Assembly (NCBI GenBank): GCA_019423755.1
Contig: JAHZAU010000003.1
Location: 83,887-147,886 of the forward strand
Direction of reading: 5' to 3'
Length of the DNA: 64,000 nucleotides
DNA from: Oscillospiraceae bacterium
GTDB lineage: Bacteria > Bacillota > Clostridia > Oscillospirales > Ruminococcaceae
Shown: one piece after another, positions 16,422 through 24,338 of the stretch
Numbering within the stretch: position 1 is the stretch's first letter
Layout: every line of letters begins with the position of its first letter
The notes under the pieces: model-generated
Seen by the model: only the letters and a program-made list of their open reading frames with translations
Database searches by the model: none
What the model was told of the DNA's origin: nothing
Made by a program: the position numbers and the translations under genes

Positions 16422-16904
16422 TTAGGCTTTCTCTCTCAGCTCCTGAAGGATCTTTCTGACCTTTTCCTCCGTCAGATTGCCGTAAACCTTGTCTCCGATC
16501 TTGATGACCGGGCCAATGTTGCAGGCGCCGACGCAGGGCATGTACTGAAGGGTGAACATCCCATCCGGGGTAGTTTCGCCAAAGTTGATGCCCAGCTCTT
16601 TGCGCAGGAATTTGGCAATGATGTAGGACTTGGAAACGTAGCAGGGGGCGTTGTTGCACACCTCGATGATGTAACGGCCGCGGGGTTTGGTTTCCAGCAT
16701 GGCGTAGAACGTGAGGATGTCGTAAAGCTGCACCAGAGGCATATCCAGCTTTTCAGCTACGATCTTCGCGCAAGCCTCGTTGATGTAGTTCCGTTTGCAT
16801 TCTTTCTGAATTTCCAGCAGAATGGAGAGCAGGTGTTCTTTATCGCCGCCCTCTTCTTCAATGATCTGGAGAACTCGTTCCCTGGACAGAGTTTCAGTAG
16901 GCAT
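16422..16904 (-). CDS. hydC: NuoE-like 2Fe-2S subunit of the hydrogenase (HydC/HndA type)
   Basis: This 160-residue subunit has an N-terminal helical part and a thioredoxin-fold 2Fe-2S domain with the ligands in CNNAPC (about 90-95) and CVGAC (about 131-135), as in NuoE. It carries electrons between the flavin of HydB and HydA. It is first in the operon, with GGGAGG before the ATG at 16904. A 140-nt leader separates it from the promoter at 17053-17081. The gap to hydB is 52 nt. Confidence 0.94.
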   Translation of the reverse strand: MPTETLSRERVLQIIEEEGGDKEHLLSILLEIQKECKRNYINEACAKIVAEKLDMPLVQLYDILTFYAMLETKPRGRYIIEVCNNAPCYVSKSYIIAKFLRKELGINFGETTPDGMFTLQYMPCVGACNIGPVIKIGDKVYGNLTEEKVRKILQELREKA

Positions 16905-17013
16905 AGGTTTTCCTCCCTTGTCGGTGAAATGAAACAGGGGTTGGCAGATTTCCTTTGCGGGGGGAGGGAAATCCTCCCTGTTTCTGTGGCACAATTGACA
17001 AAAACATGACAAA

Positions 17014-17033
17014 ACGGTGACTCTCGGCACCGT
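17014..17033 (-). promoter_or_regulatory. Small hairpin in the hydrogenase leader
   Basis: ACGGTG and CACCGT form a perfect 6-bp stem with an 8-nt loop in the predicted 5' untranslated region of hydC, followed by a U-rich stretch with isolated other bases. It could be a weak attenuator, an operator or a stability element. No known regulator site was recognised. Confidence 0.35.
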
Positions 17034-17052
17034 ATCTTGTCTATTAAGTACA

Positions 17053-17081
17053 ATTATATTGAGTCCCCTCCCCTTCGTCAA
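17053..17081 (-). promoter_or_regulatory. Strong sigma-A promoter of the hydrogenase operon
   Basis: Minus-strand TTGACG (17076-17081) and TATAAT (17053-17058) are separated by exactly 17 nt. It is among the best consensus matches in the window, which fits a highly expressed fermentation enzyme. Confidence 0.85.
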
Positions 17082-17347
17082 GTGTTACGCCTTTCACAAA
17101 CTCGTCAAAACCCCCGATTTTGTACCTGAAAACAAACGAAATCCAGCAAATAAATTCCAAATGGAAAAAACCTGTATTTTTCTGGTTAAAAAGAACTAAA
17201 TATACAAATCAAATCCGTACAACATTCACGGTGTTTTTCACATGGTAAACAAATCCATTTTATGGATGTCGCGTTCGGATTTCTCTCGATCCGGCCCTAT
17301 ATTTTATCGGTATAAACCGGTCTTCTATGTTTTTTCCGACAAGGCGG
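17082..17347. other. AT-rich divergent intergenic region
   Basis: Together with the promoters on either side, this makes about 500 bases without a gene between hydC and the next plus-strand gene. It is far richer in AT than its surroundings. I see no coding frame with a ribosome binding site, no tRNA and no recognisable riboswitch. Confidence 0.5.
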
Positions 17348-17377
17348 TTGCCGCCCTTCCCCGCCCTGTGCTATACT
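17348..17377 (+). promoter_or_regulatory. Promoter of the small membrane-protein pair
   Basis: TTGCCG (17348-17353) and TATACT (17372-17377) are separated by 18 nt, and the -10 carries an extended TG-C. It lies 31 nt before the GTG start at 17409. Confidence 0.65.
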
Positions 17378-17408
17378 GCTTAAAAAGCATTCCCAAGGGG
17401 GTATTTTT

Positions 17409-17642
17409 GTGAAACGGTCTTCTTTCCTTTCTGCTCTCTGCTTCTGGCTGGCGGGGATCGTTGTGTTGTGCGGCACCGGCTGGGTGGCCTACAAATGGGG
17501 TTACCTGCAGGGGCTTATCGACTCCCACACGGCAGCCTTCAGCGCACCGGCTTCGGTGGCGCTGTTGGACGGAATCCTGCCGCTTTTGGCGGCGGTGGTG
17601 CTTGTGACCGCCGGAACCCTTCTGCGCCGCCGCGGGCGCTAG
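17409..17642 (+). CDS. Small two-helix membrane protein, function unknown
   Basis: This 77-residue protein has two hydrophobic segments (about 7-27 and 50-71) joined by a short loop, and an Arg-rich end (LLRRRGR). It starts at a GTG preceded by AAGGGGG. Its own promoter and good ribosome binding site argue that it is real. The next plus-strand gene begins 39 nt later, so they may be cotranscribed. I recognise no family. Confidence 0.6.
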   Translation: MKRSSFLSALCFWLAGIVVLCGTGWVAYKWGYLQGLIDSHTAAFSAPASVALLDGILPLLAAVVLVTAGTLLRRRGR

Positions 17643-17681
17643 CCCCTTGCTAGATTAACGCTATTTTAGGAAGTGAACCTC

Positions 17682-18491
17682 ATGTCCTCGACCCTTTCCC
17701 CCCAGCCCACGGCGAAGCGCGCCGTCTTTTTCGACTTTGTGCGCGGTTTTTCCATCCTGAGCATGGTGGGCTACCACCTTTGCTACGACCTGACCGCCCT
17801 GTTCGGCATCTCCCTGCCGTGGTTCTATCAGCTGGCGGGCATGCTGTGGCAGCAGAGCATCTGCCTGCCTTTTATCTTTATCGCTGGGGCCTGCTGCTTC
17901 TTTTCCCGCAACAACCTGCGGCGCGGAATCCGGCTTTTCCTGCTGGGAATGGGCTTTACCGTGGTGACCACCTTTGCCCTGCCGGGTGCGCCCATCCGCT
18001 TCGGGCTGCTGCACTTTTTGGGGGTCTGCGTCCTGCTTTATGGCCTTTCGGCAAAGCCGATGGCCCGCTGGGCAGAAAAAATCCCCGCCGGGCTGGGCCT
18101 GGCAGGGTGTTGGGTTCTGTTCTATCTGTTTCGCTGGACGCCGCAAGGGGTGGTGGGCATCACACTGCCGCTGAACTCCTGGGATTTCCTCTCCATCTGG
18201 ACGGTGTCTCTCCCCTCCTGGCTTTACGAGACGTCCTTCCTCTTCCCGCTGGGGTTCCCCGGGCCGGGCTTCACCTCCTCGGACTACTTCCCCCTGCTGC
18301 CCTACGGCTTTGTGTTCGCCGCCGGGCTGTTTTTGGGGAAGCTGGCAAAGCAGGGGCGCCTTCCCGCCTGGGTCTGGAGCGACCCGTGCCCGCCGCTCAG
18401 CTGGCTGGGGCGGCACAGCATGGCAGTCTACCTGCTGCACCAGCCCATCCTTTTGGCCTTGGTTTGGTTGGGCGTGCGCCTTTTGGGATAA
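17682..18491 (+). CDS. DUF1624 / HGSNAT-like integral membrane protein
   Basis: This 269-residue polytopic protein has seven or eight predicted membrane helices. Its opening block (RAVFFDFVRGFSILSMVGYHLCYDL) resembles the catalytic domain of heparan-alpha-glucosaminide N-acetyltransferase and bacterial DUF1624 proteins, which share FD..RG and a membrane-embedded His. Another conserved stretch is the C-terminal LSWLGRHSMAVYLLHQPIL, shared with acyltransferase-3-like proteins. I favour transfer of an acyl group to a cell-envelope glycan, as inference. The ATG at 17682 is better spaced from AGGAAG than the GTG at 17673. It converges on cbiC with only 4 nt between stop codons. Confidence 0.8.
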   Translation: MSSTLSPQPTAKRAVFFDFVRGFSILSMVGYHLCYDLTALFGISLPWFYQLAGMLWQQSICLPFIFIAGACCFFSRNNLRRGIRLFLLGMGFTVVTTFALPGAPIRFGLLHFLGVCVLLYGLSAKPMARWAEKIPAGLGLAGCWVLFYLFRWTPQGVVGITLPLNSWDFLSIWTVSLPSWLYETSFLFPLGFPGPGFTSSDYFPLLPYGFVFAAGLFLGKLAKQGRLPAWVWSDPCPPLSWLGRHSMAVYLLHQPILLALVWLGVRLLG

Positions 18492-18495
18492 GGGC

Positions 18496-19125
18496 CTAGT
18501 CCATGCCGTAGAGCAGGGCGTTGCAGATGGCCGCCGCCACGTTGCTGCCGCCTTTGCGCCCCCGGGCAACGATGCAGGGCACGCCGGAGCGGATGACCGC
18601 TTCCTTTGCCTCCACCACATTGACAAAGCCCACCGGCACCCCGATGACCAGCTCCGGCCGGAGGGTCCCCTCCTCCATAAGCTCACACAGCCGGACCAGC
18701 GCCGTGGGCGCGTTGCCCACCGCGAAGATCACCGGATGGGGCAGCCGGGCCGCCCGCTCCATGCTGACCATCGCCCGGGTGATGCCCCGCTGGGCGGCCT
18801 CCTGGGCCACATCTTCCTGCGCCATAAAGCACACCGCCTCCCCGCCAAAGCGGGCGAGGCTTTTTTTGTTGACCCCGGACCAGGCCATCTGGGTATCGGT
18901 GACGATCCAAGCGCCGTTTCGCAGCGCTGCCCGAGCCTTCTCCACCGCGTCAGGGCTGAAGTACAGGCTGTCGGCGTATTCAAAGTCGGCGGTGGTGTGG
19001 ATCACCCGCTTGATGATGGGCGCCTGCACCGGGTCCAGCTGCCGCTCCCCCAGCTCCTGGGTGATGATCTCAAAGGAGCGCTTCTCAATATCCTGCGGGC
19101 GCACCTGTTCCAGTTGAATCTCCAT
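18496..19125 (-). CDS. cbiC: Precorrin-8X / cobalt-precorrin-8 methylmutase CbiC
   Basis: This 209-residue enzyme moves the C11 methyl to C12 to give cobyrinate. Recognisable CbiC segments are RSFEIITQEL, RVIHTTADFEY with the catalytic His, VTDTQMAWSGV, GNAPTALVRLCEL, VIGVPVGFVNVVEAKE and ARGRKGGSNVAAAICNALLY. The ATG at 19125 follows GGGGAGG. It is the last gene of the 21-gene cobalamin operon, 17 nt after cobO. No terminator is seen after it, and transcription runs into the convergent DUF1624 gene. Confidence 0.95.
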   Translation of the reverse strand: MEIQLEQVRPQDIEKRSFEIITQELGERQLDPVQAPIIKRVIHTTADFEYADSLYFSPDAVEKARAALRNGAWIVTDTQMAWSGVNKKSLARFGGEAVCFMAQEDVAQEAAQRGITRAMVSMERAARLPHPVIFAVGNAPTALVRLCELMEEGTLRPELVIGVPVGFVNVVEAKEAVIRSGVPCIVARGRKGGSNVAAAICNALLYGMD

Positions 19126-19142
19126 GCCGTTTCCTCCCCTGT

Positions 19143-19682
19143 TTACCATTCGATCCCCTCCCGGGCGGACAAGCCCTGGTCGAAGGGATGCTTGACTTTG
19201 CGCATCTCGGTGATATAATCGGCCAGCTCCTGTACCGCCGGAGACGGTCCCCGGCCGGTGAGCACCACTTCCAACGCCTGCGGACGGTTTTGCAGCAGGC
19301 TCATTAGCTGCACCTCATCCACCATACCCGTGGAGATAGCGCCGAACACCTCGTCCAAAACCAGCAGCCTGGGCTGCGTTTGGGAAAGGAGCTGCTGCAT
19401 CTGCTGCCAAAGCCCCTGCTGCACCTGGCGGCAGTGAGCCTTTTCCTCCGGCGTCATGCGGAAGGTAAAGCCCAGCGGTTCGGTGCCGCGCAGCACCTGC
19501 ACCGATTCCAGCTTGGCCAGGCTTTCGAGCTCGCCGGTGGGGCCGGATTTGAGGAACTGCACCACCAGCACCAGCCAGCCGTGTCCCGCTGCCCGCAGCG
19601 CCAGGCCCAGAGCCGCGGTGGTCTTGCCCTTTCCGTCGCCGCAATAGATCTGCACGCAGCCTTGGTTATCTTTTGTTTCCAT
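19143..19682 (-). CDS. cobO: Corrinoid adenosyltransferase CobO/BtuR (CobA type)
   Basis: This 179-residue ATP:cob(I)alamin adenosyltransferase has the P-loop YCGDGKGKTTAALGLALRAAGHG, VVQFLKSGPTGEL, LLVLDEVFGAISTGMV and VVLTGRGPSPAVQELADYITEM, all diagnostic of the BtuR/CobO fold. It attaches the 5'-deoxyadenosyl group to Co(I) corrinoids. The ATG at 19682 follows AGGAGG. The gene lies between cbiP and cbiC with gaps below 20 nt. Confidence 0.95.
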   Translation of the reverse strand: METKDNQGCVQIYCGDGKGKTTAALGLALRAAGHGWLVLVVQFLKSGPTGELESLAKLESVQVLRGTEPLGFTFRMTPEEKAHCRQVQQGLWQQMQQLLSQTQPRLLVLDEVFGAISTGMVDEVQLMSLLQNRPQALEVVLTGRGPSPAVQELADYITEMRKVKHPFDQGLSAREGIEW

Positions 19683-19693
19683 GGGCGTTCCTC

Positions 19694-21208
19694 CTATCCG
19701 TTGCATCCTTGTTCCAGGATGCGGTAGACCTGCTCCATATCCAGGTTTTCCCGCACCGCCTGGGCCAGACGGTCCAGCTCCCGTTCCCGCCGCTGCTGGG
19801 GGTCGGGGATCTCCAATTGATCCGAGTCGATGCCGCGCGGCGCGCAGAGCAGTTCCAGCAGTCCCCGCAGCGCCTGGGGCGTATCCAGCAGGCCGTGCAG
19901 ATAGCAGCCCGCTGCGTTTTTCCAGACGGCGCCGTCCTCCCGAAGGGTGCCGTTCTCTTCCAGCTGCACCAGCGGGCAGCAGGGCTCTAGGTGGCGGCTG
20001 CGGCCCATGTGAATCTCGTACCCTTGCACTTCTCGGCCAGAAAAGGCGGCAAACCGCCCCTCCTGCGGGGCAAACTGGCCCTTCGCCTGGGTGCGGGCCT
20101 TTTCCCGGGAAAACACCGTTTCCACCGGCAGCAGCCCCATCCCCCGCAGGCAGGTGCCGGGCGCTTCCTCCGCGCCTACCGGGTCGGAAAGGGTCTGGCC
20201 CATCATCTGGTAGCCGCCGCAGATGCCCAGCACCGGCACACCCTGCTCCGCCAGCCGCAGGATGGCCGCTTCCAGGCCGCTTTGCCGCAGCCAGCGCAGG
20301 TCGGCCATGGTGCTTTTGGTGCCGGGCAGCACCACCAGGTCCGGGTGCCCCAGCTGGTTTAAGGAGCGGACGTACCGCACCCCTACCCCGGGGCAGGCCG
20401 CCAGGGCGTCCAGGTCGGTAAAGTTAGAAAGGCGCGGCAGGCGGATCACCGCCACCTGGATAGGCGCGTCGGAGGCGGTGCTTTCCAGCTTGCCGGAAAG
20501 GCTGTCCTCGTCTTCCAGGTCCAGGGTCAGGTAGGGAAGCACGCCGGTGACTGGGCAGCCGGTGATCTGTTCGATCTGCCGAAGGCCCGGTTCCAGGATA
20601 CGCCGGTCGCCCCGGAATTTGTTGATGACAAGCCCTTTGACCCGCGCCCGTTCCTCCGGTTCCAGCAGGAGCAGCGTCCCGGCCAAGGCTGCGAACACCC
20701 CGCCGCGGTCGATGTCCCCCACCAGCAGCACCGGCGCTTGGGCCAGCTTGGCCATCCCCATGTTGACGATGTCGTCCTGTTTCAGGTTGATCTCCGCCGG
20801 GCTCCCCGCCCCTTCCAGGACGATGATGTCGTTTTCTGCCGCCAGGCTTTCGTACGCTTCCATAATCTGCGGCACCAGGCTCTGCTTTTTGGCAAAGTAG
20901 TCCCGGGCCGAAAAATTGCCCAGCACCCGGCCGTTGACGATGACCTGGGAACCGGTTTCGGTGGTGGGTTTGAGGAGAATGGGGTTCATCCGCACCGAAG
21001 GCTCGATCCCCGCCGCCTGGGCCTGCAGCACCTGGGCGCGGCCCATTTCCAGCCCTTCGGCGGTGATGTAGGAATTGAGTGCCATATTTTGGGATTTAAA
21101 CGGAGCGACACGGTAGCCGTCCTGATGAAAGACCCGGCAAAGTCCCGCCGCCAGCAGGCTTTTGCCGGCGTTGGACATGGTGCCTTGGATCATAATGGGT
21201 CGTGCCAC
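19694..21208 (-). CDS. cbiP: Cobyric acid synthase CbiP (CobQ)
   Basis: This 504-residue glutamine-dependent amidase amidates carboxylates b, d, e and g of adenosylcobyrinic acid a,c-diamide. The N-terminal DTBS-like ATPase domain starts MIQGTMSNAGKSLLAAGLCR. The C-terminal class I glutaminase domain has the nucleophile Cys in PVLGICGGYQMMG and the His in EVQGYEIHMGRS. PGTKSTMADLRWLR lies between. It starts at a GTG (21208) preceded by AGGAGGTACC, which fits the family N-terminus. It lies 18 nt after cobD and 11 nt before cobO. Confidence 0.96.
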   Translation of the reverse strand: MARPIMIQGTMSNAGKSLLAAGLCRVFHQDGYRVAPFKSQNMALNSYITAEGLEMGRAQVLQAQAAGIEPSVRMNPILLKPTTETGSQVIVNGRVLGNFSARDYFAKKQSLVPQIMEAYESLAAENDIIVLEGAGSPAEINLKQDDIVNMGMAKLAQAPVLLVGDIDRGGVFAALAGTLLLLEPEERARVKGLVINKFRGDRRILEPGLRQIEQITGCPVTGVLPYLTLDLEDEDSLSGKLESTASDAPIQVAVIRLPRLSNFTDLDALAACPGVGVRYVRSLNQLGHPDLVVLPGTKSTMADLRWLRQSGLEAAILRLAEQGVPVLGICGGYQMMGQTLSDPVGAEEAPGTCLRGMGLLPVETVFSREKARTQAKGQFAPQEGRFAAFSGREVQGYEIHMGRSRHLEPCCPLVQLEENGTLREDGAVWKNAAGCYLHGLLDTPQALRGLLELLCAPRGIDSDQLEIPDPQQRRERELDRLAQAVRENLDMEQVYRILEQGCNG

Positions 21209-21226
21209 AAGGGGTACCTCCTTTTT

Positions 21227-22309
21227 TTATTCTGAATAAGATCGGGCCAGCACCTGGCTTAAAGCCGCCAGCAGCTGCTGGTTTTCCTCGCGGGAACGCA
21301 CCGCCACGCGGCAATCCTGCTCATCCAGGCCGGGATAGTTAGCGCAGGAACGGACCAGGATGCCCAGCGGTTCCAGACGCTGGGGCAGGTCCTGGCAGGG
21401 CGCCCGGAAGAAGATGTAGTTTGCCTGGGAGCCGGTGACCGCCAGCCCCAGCTGCTCCAAACCTTGGCGCAGGAAAGGCCGCTCCTGGGCGATCCACTGA
21501 GCAGTGCGGCAGCGGTAGTCCTCTTGGTCCAGCGCCGCCAGCCCAGCCGCTTGGGCCGGTGTGGAAACGCTCCACGGCTGACCGCAGGCAGCGGCCCCAT
21601 CCAGCAGTTCTTCCCCAGCGCAGAGACAATAACCCAGGCGCAGCCCCGGCATAGCGTACAGCTTGGTGAAGGCTTTGAGAATCACCAGGTTGGGGAGCTC
21701 CGCAAGGTATGGTTTCACGGTCCAGGCGTCGGGCTGGTCGAGGAAGTCGTTAAAGCACTCGTCCAACACCAGTACCGCGCCGATCTCCCGGCAGCGCTGG
21801 GCGATTTTCCGCAGCAGGTCGAGGGGGATCAGCTGGCCGGTAGGGTTGTTGGGGTTGCAGAGGAACACCATCCCCACCCCGGGGCAAAGCCGTTCCAGGA
21901 AGTCCTCCTCCAGGACAAAACCGCTTTCCCGGCGCAGAAGATGCTGCTCCACCGGGCAGCCGCAGGCTCGCAGCGCCTGCTCGTACTCGGAGAAGGTCGG
22001 CACCGCAACCAGCGCCCGTTGGGGCCGGCAGGCCAGTACCAAACGGAAGATCAGGTCGGCCGCGCCGTTGCCGCAAAGTACTTGATGCGGCTGCACCCCT
22101 TCCCATTTCGCAATTCCTTCTACCAGCTTCCTGCAAAAGGGGTCGGGATAGTGACAGCAATCGGCTAGGCAGTCTGTGACCGCCTGTGCTACCGCTTCCG
22201 GCAGGCCCAGGGGGTTGATGTTGGCGGAAAAGTCCAAAATCCGGCTAACCTGGCTGCCGATCCGTTCCTTGGCGGAGAGAACGTCGCCGCCGTGACCGTA
22301 TTTTATCAT
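21227..22309 (-). CDS. cobD: Threonine-phosphate decarboxylase CobD
   Basis: This 360-residue PLP enzyme makes (R)-1-amino-2-propanol phosphate for the nucleotide loop. It has the CobD opening YGHGGDV, DFSANINPLGLP, CGNGAADLIFRL, FLCNPNNPTGQLIP, VLDECFNDFL, and the PLP lysine in VILKAFTKLYAMPGLRLGY, shared with histidinol-phosphate aminotransferases. The context (cbiB upstream, cbiP downstream) settles the choice for CobD over HisC. The ribosome binding site AAAGGAG is rather distant (11 nt). Confidence 0.94.
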   Translation of the reverse strand: MIKYGHGGDVLSAKERIGSQVSRILDFSANINPLGLPEAVAQAVTDCLADCCHYPDPFCRKLVEGIAKWEGVQPHQVLCGNGAADLIFRLVLACRPQRALVAVPTFSEYEQALRACGCPVEQHLLRRESGFVLEEDFLERLCPGVGMVFLCNPNNPTGQLIPLDLLRKIAQRCREIGAVLVLDECFNDFLDQPDAWTVKPYLAELPNLVILKAFTKLYAMPGLRLGYCLCAGEELLDGAAACGQPWSVSTPAQAAGLAALDQEDYRCRTAQWIAQERPFLRQGLEQLGLAVTGSQANYIFFRAPCQDLPQRLEPLGILVRSCANYPGLDEQDCRVAVRSREENQQLLAALSQVLARSYSE

Positions 22310-22355
22310 GGAAAGTCCAACTCCTTTACAGGTAAAAATAGTATTATGAAAGCAA

Positions 22356-23339
22356 TTATTTGAATAGCAAAAGAATCGCCGTTAATTTAGCAATTATGCA
22401 CAGAATTAGAAACAGCACCGATGTCGTAATCATCAGCCGGTTGGCGCGGGGGATGTCCTCCGCTTCTACCGGGCGGATAGCGTCGCCCAAGGTGGGTTTG
22501 TGATGAATCTTGCCAAAGTAGCTTGCATCACCGGCCAGCTGGACTTGCAGCGCGCCGGCGCAAGCTGCTTCCGTGTGGGCGCTGTTGGGGCTGGCGTGCT
22601 TCCGGCGGTCCCGGCGGAACACCCGCCACGCGCCTTTGCCGTCCATGCCGCAAACAAACGCCGCCAGCACCATCATAACCCCAGCCAGGCGCGCCGGGAG
22701 CCAGTTCGCCAGGTCGTCCAGGCGGGCCGCGGTGCGTCCAAAATGCAGGTAACGCTCGTTTTTGTAGGCGATCATCGAGTCCATGGTATTAATGGCCTTG
22801 TACAGCACGCCCAGCGGGGCGCCGCCCAATGCCAAATAAAACATCGGCGCAATGACCCCGTCGGAGGCATTTTCCGCCACCGTCTCCACCGCCGCCTTGG
22901 TGACCCCTTCCAGGCTCAGGGACTGGGTGTCCCGGCCCACGATCATCGAGACAACTTTGCGGGCGTCATCCAGCCGCCCCTCCTTGACCGGGGTGTAGAC
23001 GGCCATGCTTTCGTCCCGCAGGCAGCGCATGGCAAGCATTTGATAACAAAGCAGGGTTTCCAGCACCAGCTGCAGCCAGGGCGAAACCCGTCCGGCCACC
23101 GCCAAAAGTGCCCAAGCCCCGCCGCCGTAAAGGGCGCAGATACCAAGCACCAGCACACTCCCGGCCAGGCGCTCCCCCTGGGGCGTTTTGGGGAATAGGC
23201 GGCGCAGAAGCCGCTCCCCTGCCGCGATGCTCCGGCCCATCCAGCGGACCGGGTGCGGGAAGCTGTGCGGGTCCCCCAGCAGGGCGTCCAATGCCGCGCC
23301 CAAAACCAGCGCCAGCAGGGATAATTTCCAATGAATCAT
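22356..23339 (-). CDS. cbiB: Adenosylcobinamide-phosphate synthase CbiB
   Basis: This 327-residue integral membrane enzyme joins adenosylcobyric acid to aminopropanol phosphate. Typical CbiB segments are DALLGDPHSFPHPVRWMGR, VKEGRLDDARKVVSMIVGRDT, AAVETVAENASDGVIAPMFY, YKAINTMDSMIAYKNERY, RLDDLANWLPARL, SPNSAHTEAACAGAL and YFGKIHHKPTLGD. Its ATG overlaps the cobC stop by 4 nt (ATGA). The stop region is AT-rich and there is a 46-nt gap before cobD. Confidence 0.95.
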   Translation of the reverse strand: MIHWKLSLLALVLGAALDALLGDPHSFPHPVRWMGRSIAAGERLLRRLFPKTPQGERLAGSVLVLGICALYGGGAWALLAVAGRVSPWLQLVLETLLCYQMLAMRCLRDESMAVYTPVKEGRLDDARKVVSMIVGRDTQSLSLEGVTKAAVETVAENASDGVIAPMFYLALGGAPLGVLYKAINTMDSMIAYKNERYLHFGRTAARLDDLANWLPARLAGVMMVLAAFVCGMDGKGAWRVFRRDRRKHASPNSAHTEAACAGALQVQLAGDASYFGKIHHKPTLGDAIRPVEAEDIPRANRLMITTSVLFLILCIIAKLTAILLLFK

Positions 23340-23932
23340 GGTCTTTCGTTTCCTTTCCGGGATGAAATGGGGCCCAGCACCAGCAAGCGGGCCGATTTGG
23401 CTTCCCAGCGAACCTGCCAGCCTTCGCCGTTGCCGCAGTGCCAGTCGTAGAAGGGGCGGCTTGGTTCGCCGAACGCTTCCAGCAGGGCCATAATGGTGCC
23501 GCCGTGGACCACCAGCGCCGCATCGTCCAGACTACCTTCCTCCGCCAGGCGGTGGAACGCCTCAGTCACCCGGCGGCAGAAACCTGCCTTCTCCTCCCCC
23601 TGAGGGATGGGCGCCAGGCAGCCGCCGTCCACCCAGGCTTGGTAGCCGCTTTGCGGGTCGTCGGCCAGTTCCTTCCAGGTACGGCCCTCGTAGATGCCAA
23701 AGTTCATCTCCTCCCACCCAGGTACCGTCTCGGATTGTCTGTCGGGGAAGAGAATCTCCGCCGTTTGGCGGCAGCGGAGCATGGGACTGGTGAAGATCTT
23801 CCCCGGCGGGTCACCGGTCCAGGCGGACAGTTCCGCCGCTCCTTCCGGGCTCAGGGGCAGGTCGGTCCGGCCCAGATAGCGCCCTTGCTGGTTCCACAAG
23901 GTCTTTCCGTGGCGAAGCAGCAGCAGGCTCAT
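23336..23932 (-). CDS. cobC: Alpha-ribazole phosphatase-like histidine phosphatase CobC
   Basis: This 198-residue histidine phosphatase has the catalytic motif LLRHGKTLWNQQGRYLG at the start. It also has SPMLRCRQTAEIL, the EMNFGIYEGRTW block typical of CobC/GpmB relatives, and the second catalytic His in LVVHGGTIMALLE. In the cobalamin operon it most likely removes the phosphate from alpha-ribazole 5'-phosphate or adenosylcobalamin 5'-phosphate. Start at 23932 (AAGGAGGAAAG upstream). It overlaps the CobU-like gene upstream and cbiB downstream by 4 nt each. Confidence 0.9.
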   Translation of the reverse strand: MSLLLLRHGKTLWNQQGRYLGRTDLPLSPEGAAELSAWTGDPPGKIFTSPMLRCRQTAEILFPDRQSETVPGWEEMNFGIYEGRTWKELADDPQSGYQAWVDGGCLAPIPQGEEKAGFCRRVTEAFHRLAEEGSLDDAALVVHGGTIMALLEAFGEPSRPFYDWHCGNGEGWQVRWEAKSARLLVLGPISSRKGNERP

Positions 23933-24318
23933 GCTCTTTCCTCCTTGATGGTTTGCGGGATACCGCAGAACACACGGTCCACCCGCCGGGCGCGCCGGGC
24001 CAGCCAGCAGCACAGGCGGCCGGTCTCCTCTCGCCAGCGGCGTTCCTCCGGTTTCAGCGGCACCACGCCGCAGCCGATTTCGTCGCAGGTGATGGCCCAA
24101 TCTTCCTGGCGGGAAAGCAGCTCCTCCATCCATTGTTGGGGGTCTTTCCCCTCCTCCAACAGCAGACGAACCCAGTCCTGCAGCCCTGCCAAAATGCAGC
24201 AGCCTTCCGGCACCCGGCCGCCCGGCTGGGCGAAGGCTGCCTGTTCCGGTCCCACCTGCATTTCCCGGCAGAGCCAGTCCAGCTTTCCCTGGTATTTTCC
24301 TCCAATCACGAGGCGCAT
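23929..24318 (-). CDS. Short CobU-like protein (second copy)
   Basis: This 129-residue protein is a reduced relative of adenosylcobinamide kinase/guanylyltransferase. It keeps a P-loop-like GGKYQGK at residues 6-12, the CobU-type strand and loop DEIGCGVVPLKP (79-90), and a C-terminal GRLCCWLARRARRVDRVFCGIP matching CobU's GR..Q..A..AD.V..V..GIP. It lacks the middle D-x-EM-x-R...H...R segment, which carries the histidine guanylylated in CobU. I infer kinase-only or regulatory function. The start ATG at 24318 follows GGAGGGCGG. It lies between cobS and cobC; the canonical CobU is two genes upstream. Confidence 0.75.
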   Translation of the reverse strand: MRLVIGGKYQGKLDWLCREMQVGPEQAAFAQPGGRVPEGCCILAGLQDWVRLLLEEGKDPQQWMEELLSRQEDWAITCDEIGCGVVPLKPEERRWREETGRLCCWLARRARRVDRVFCGIPQTIKEERA

Positions 24319-24338
24319 CTTCCGCCCTCCTTCCCGTT

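Noticed and set aside
18496..19125. Search for a terminator after the cobalamin operon.
   Set aside because: Only 4 nt separate the cbiC and DUF1624 stop codons and no hairpin with T-tract was found. Termination here remains unexplained, so no feature is listed.
23929..24318. The short CobU-like gene as a pseudogene of cobU.
   Set aside because: It has its own ribosome binding site, 4-bp overlap with cobC, intact frame and conserved motifs, so it looks like a maintained gene.
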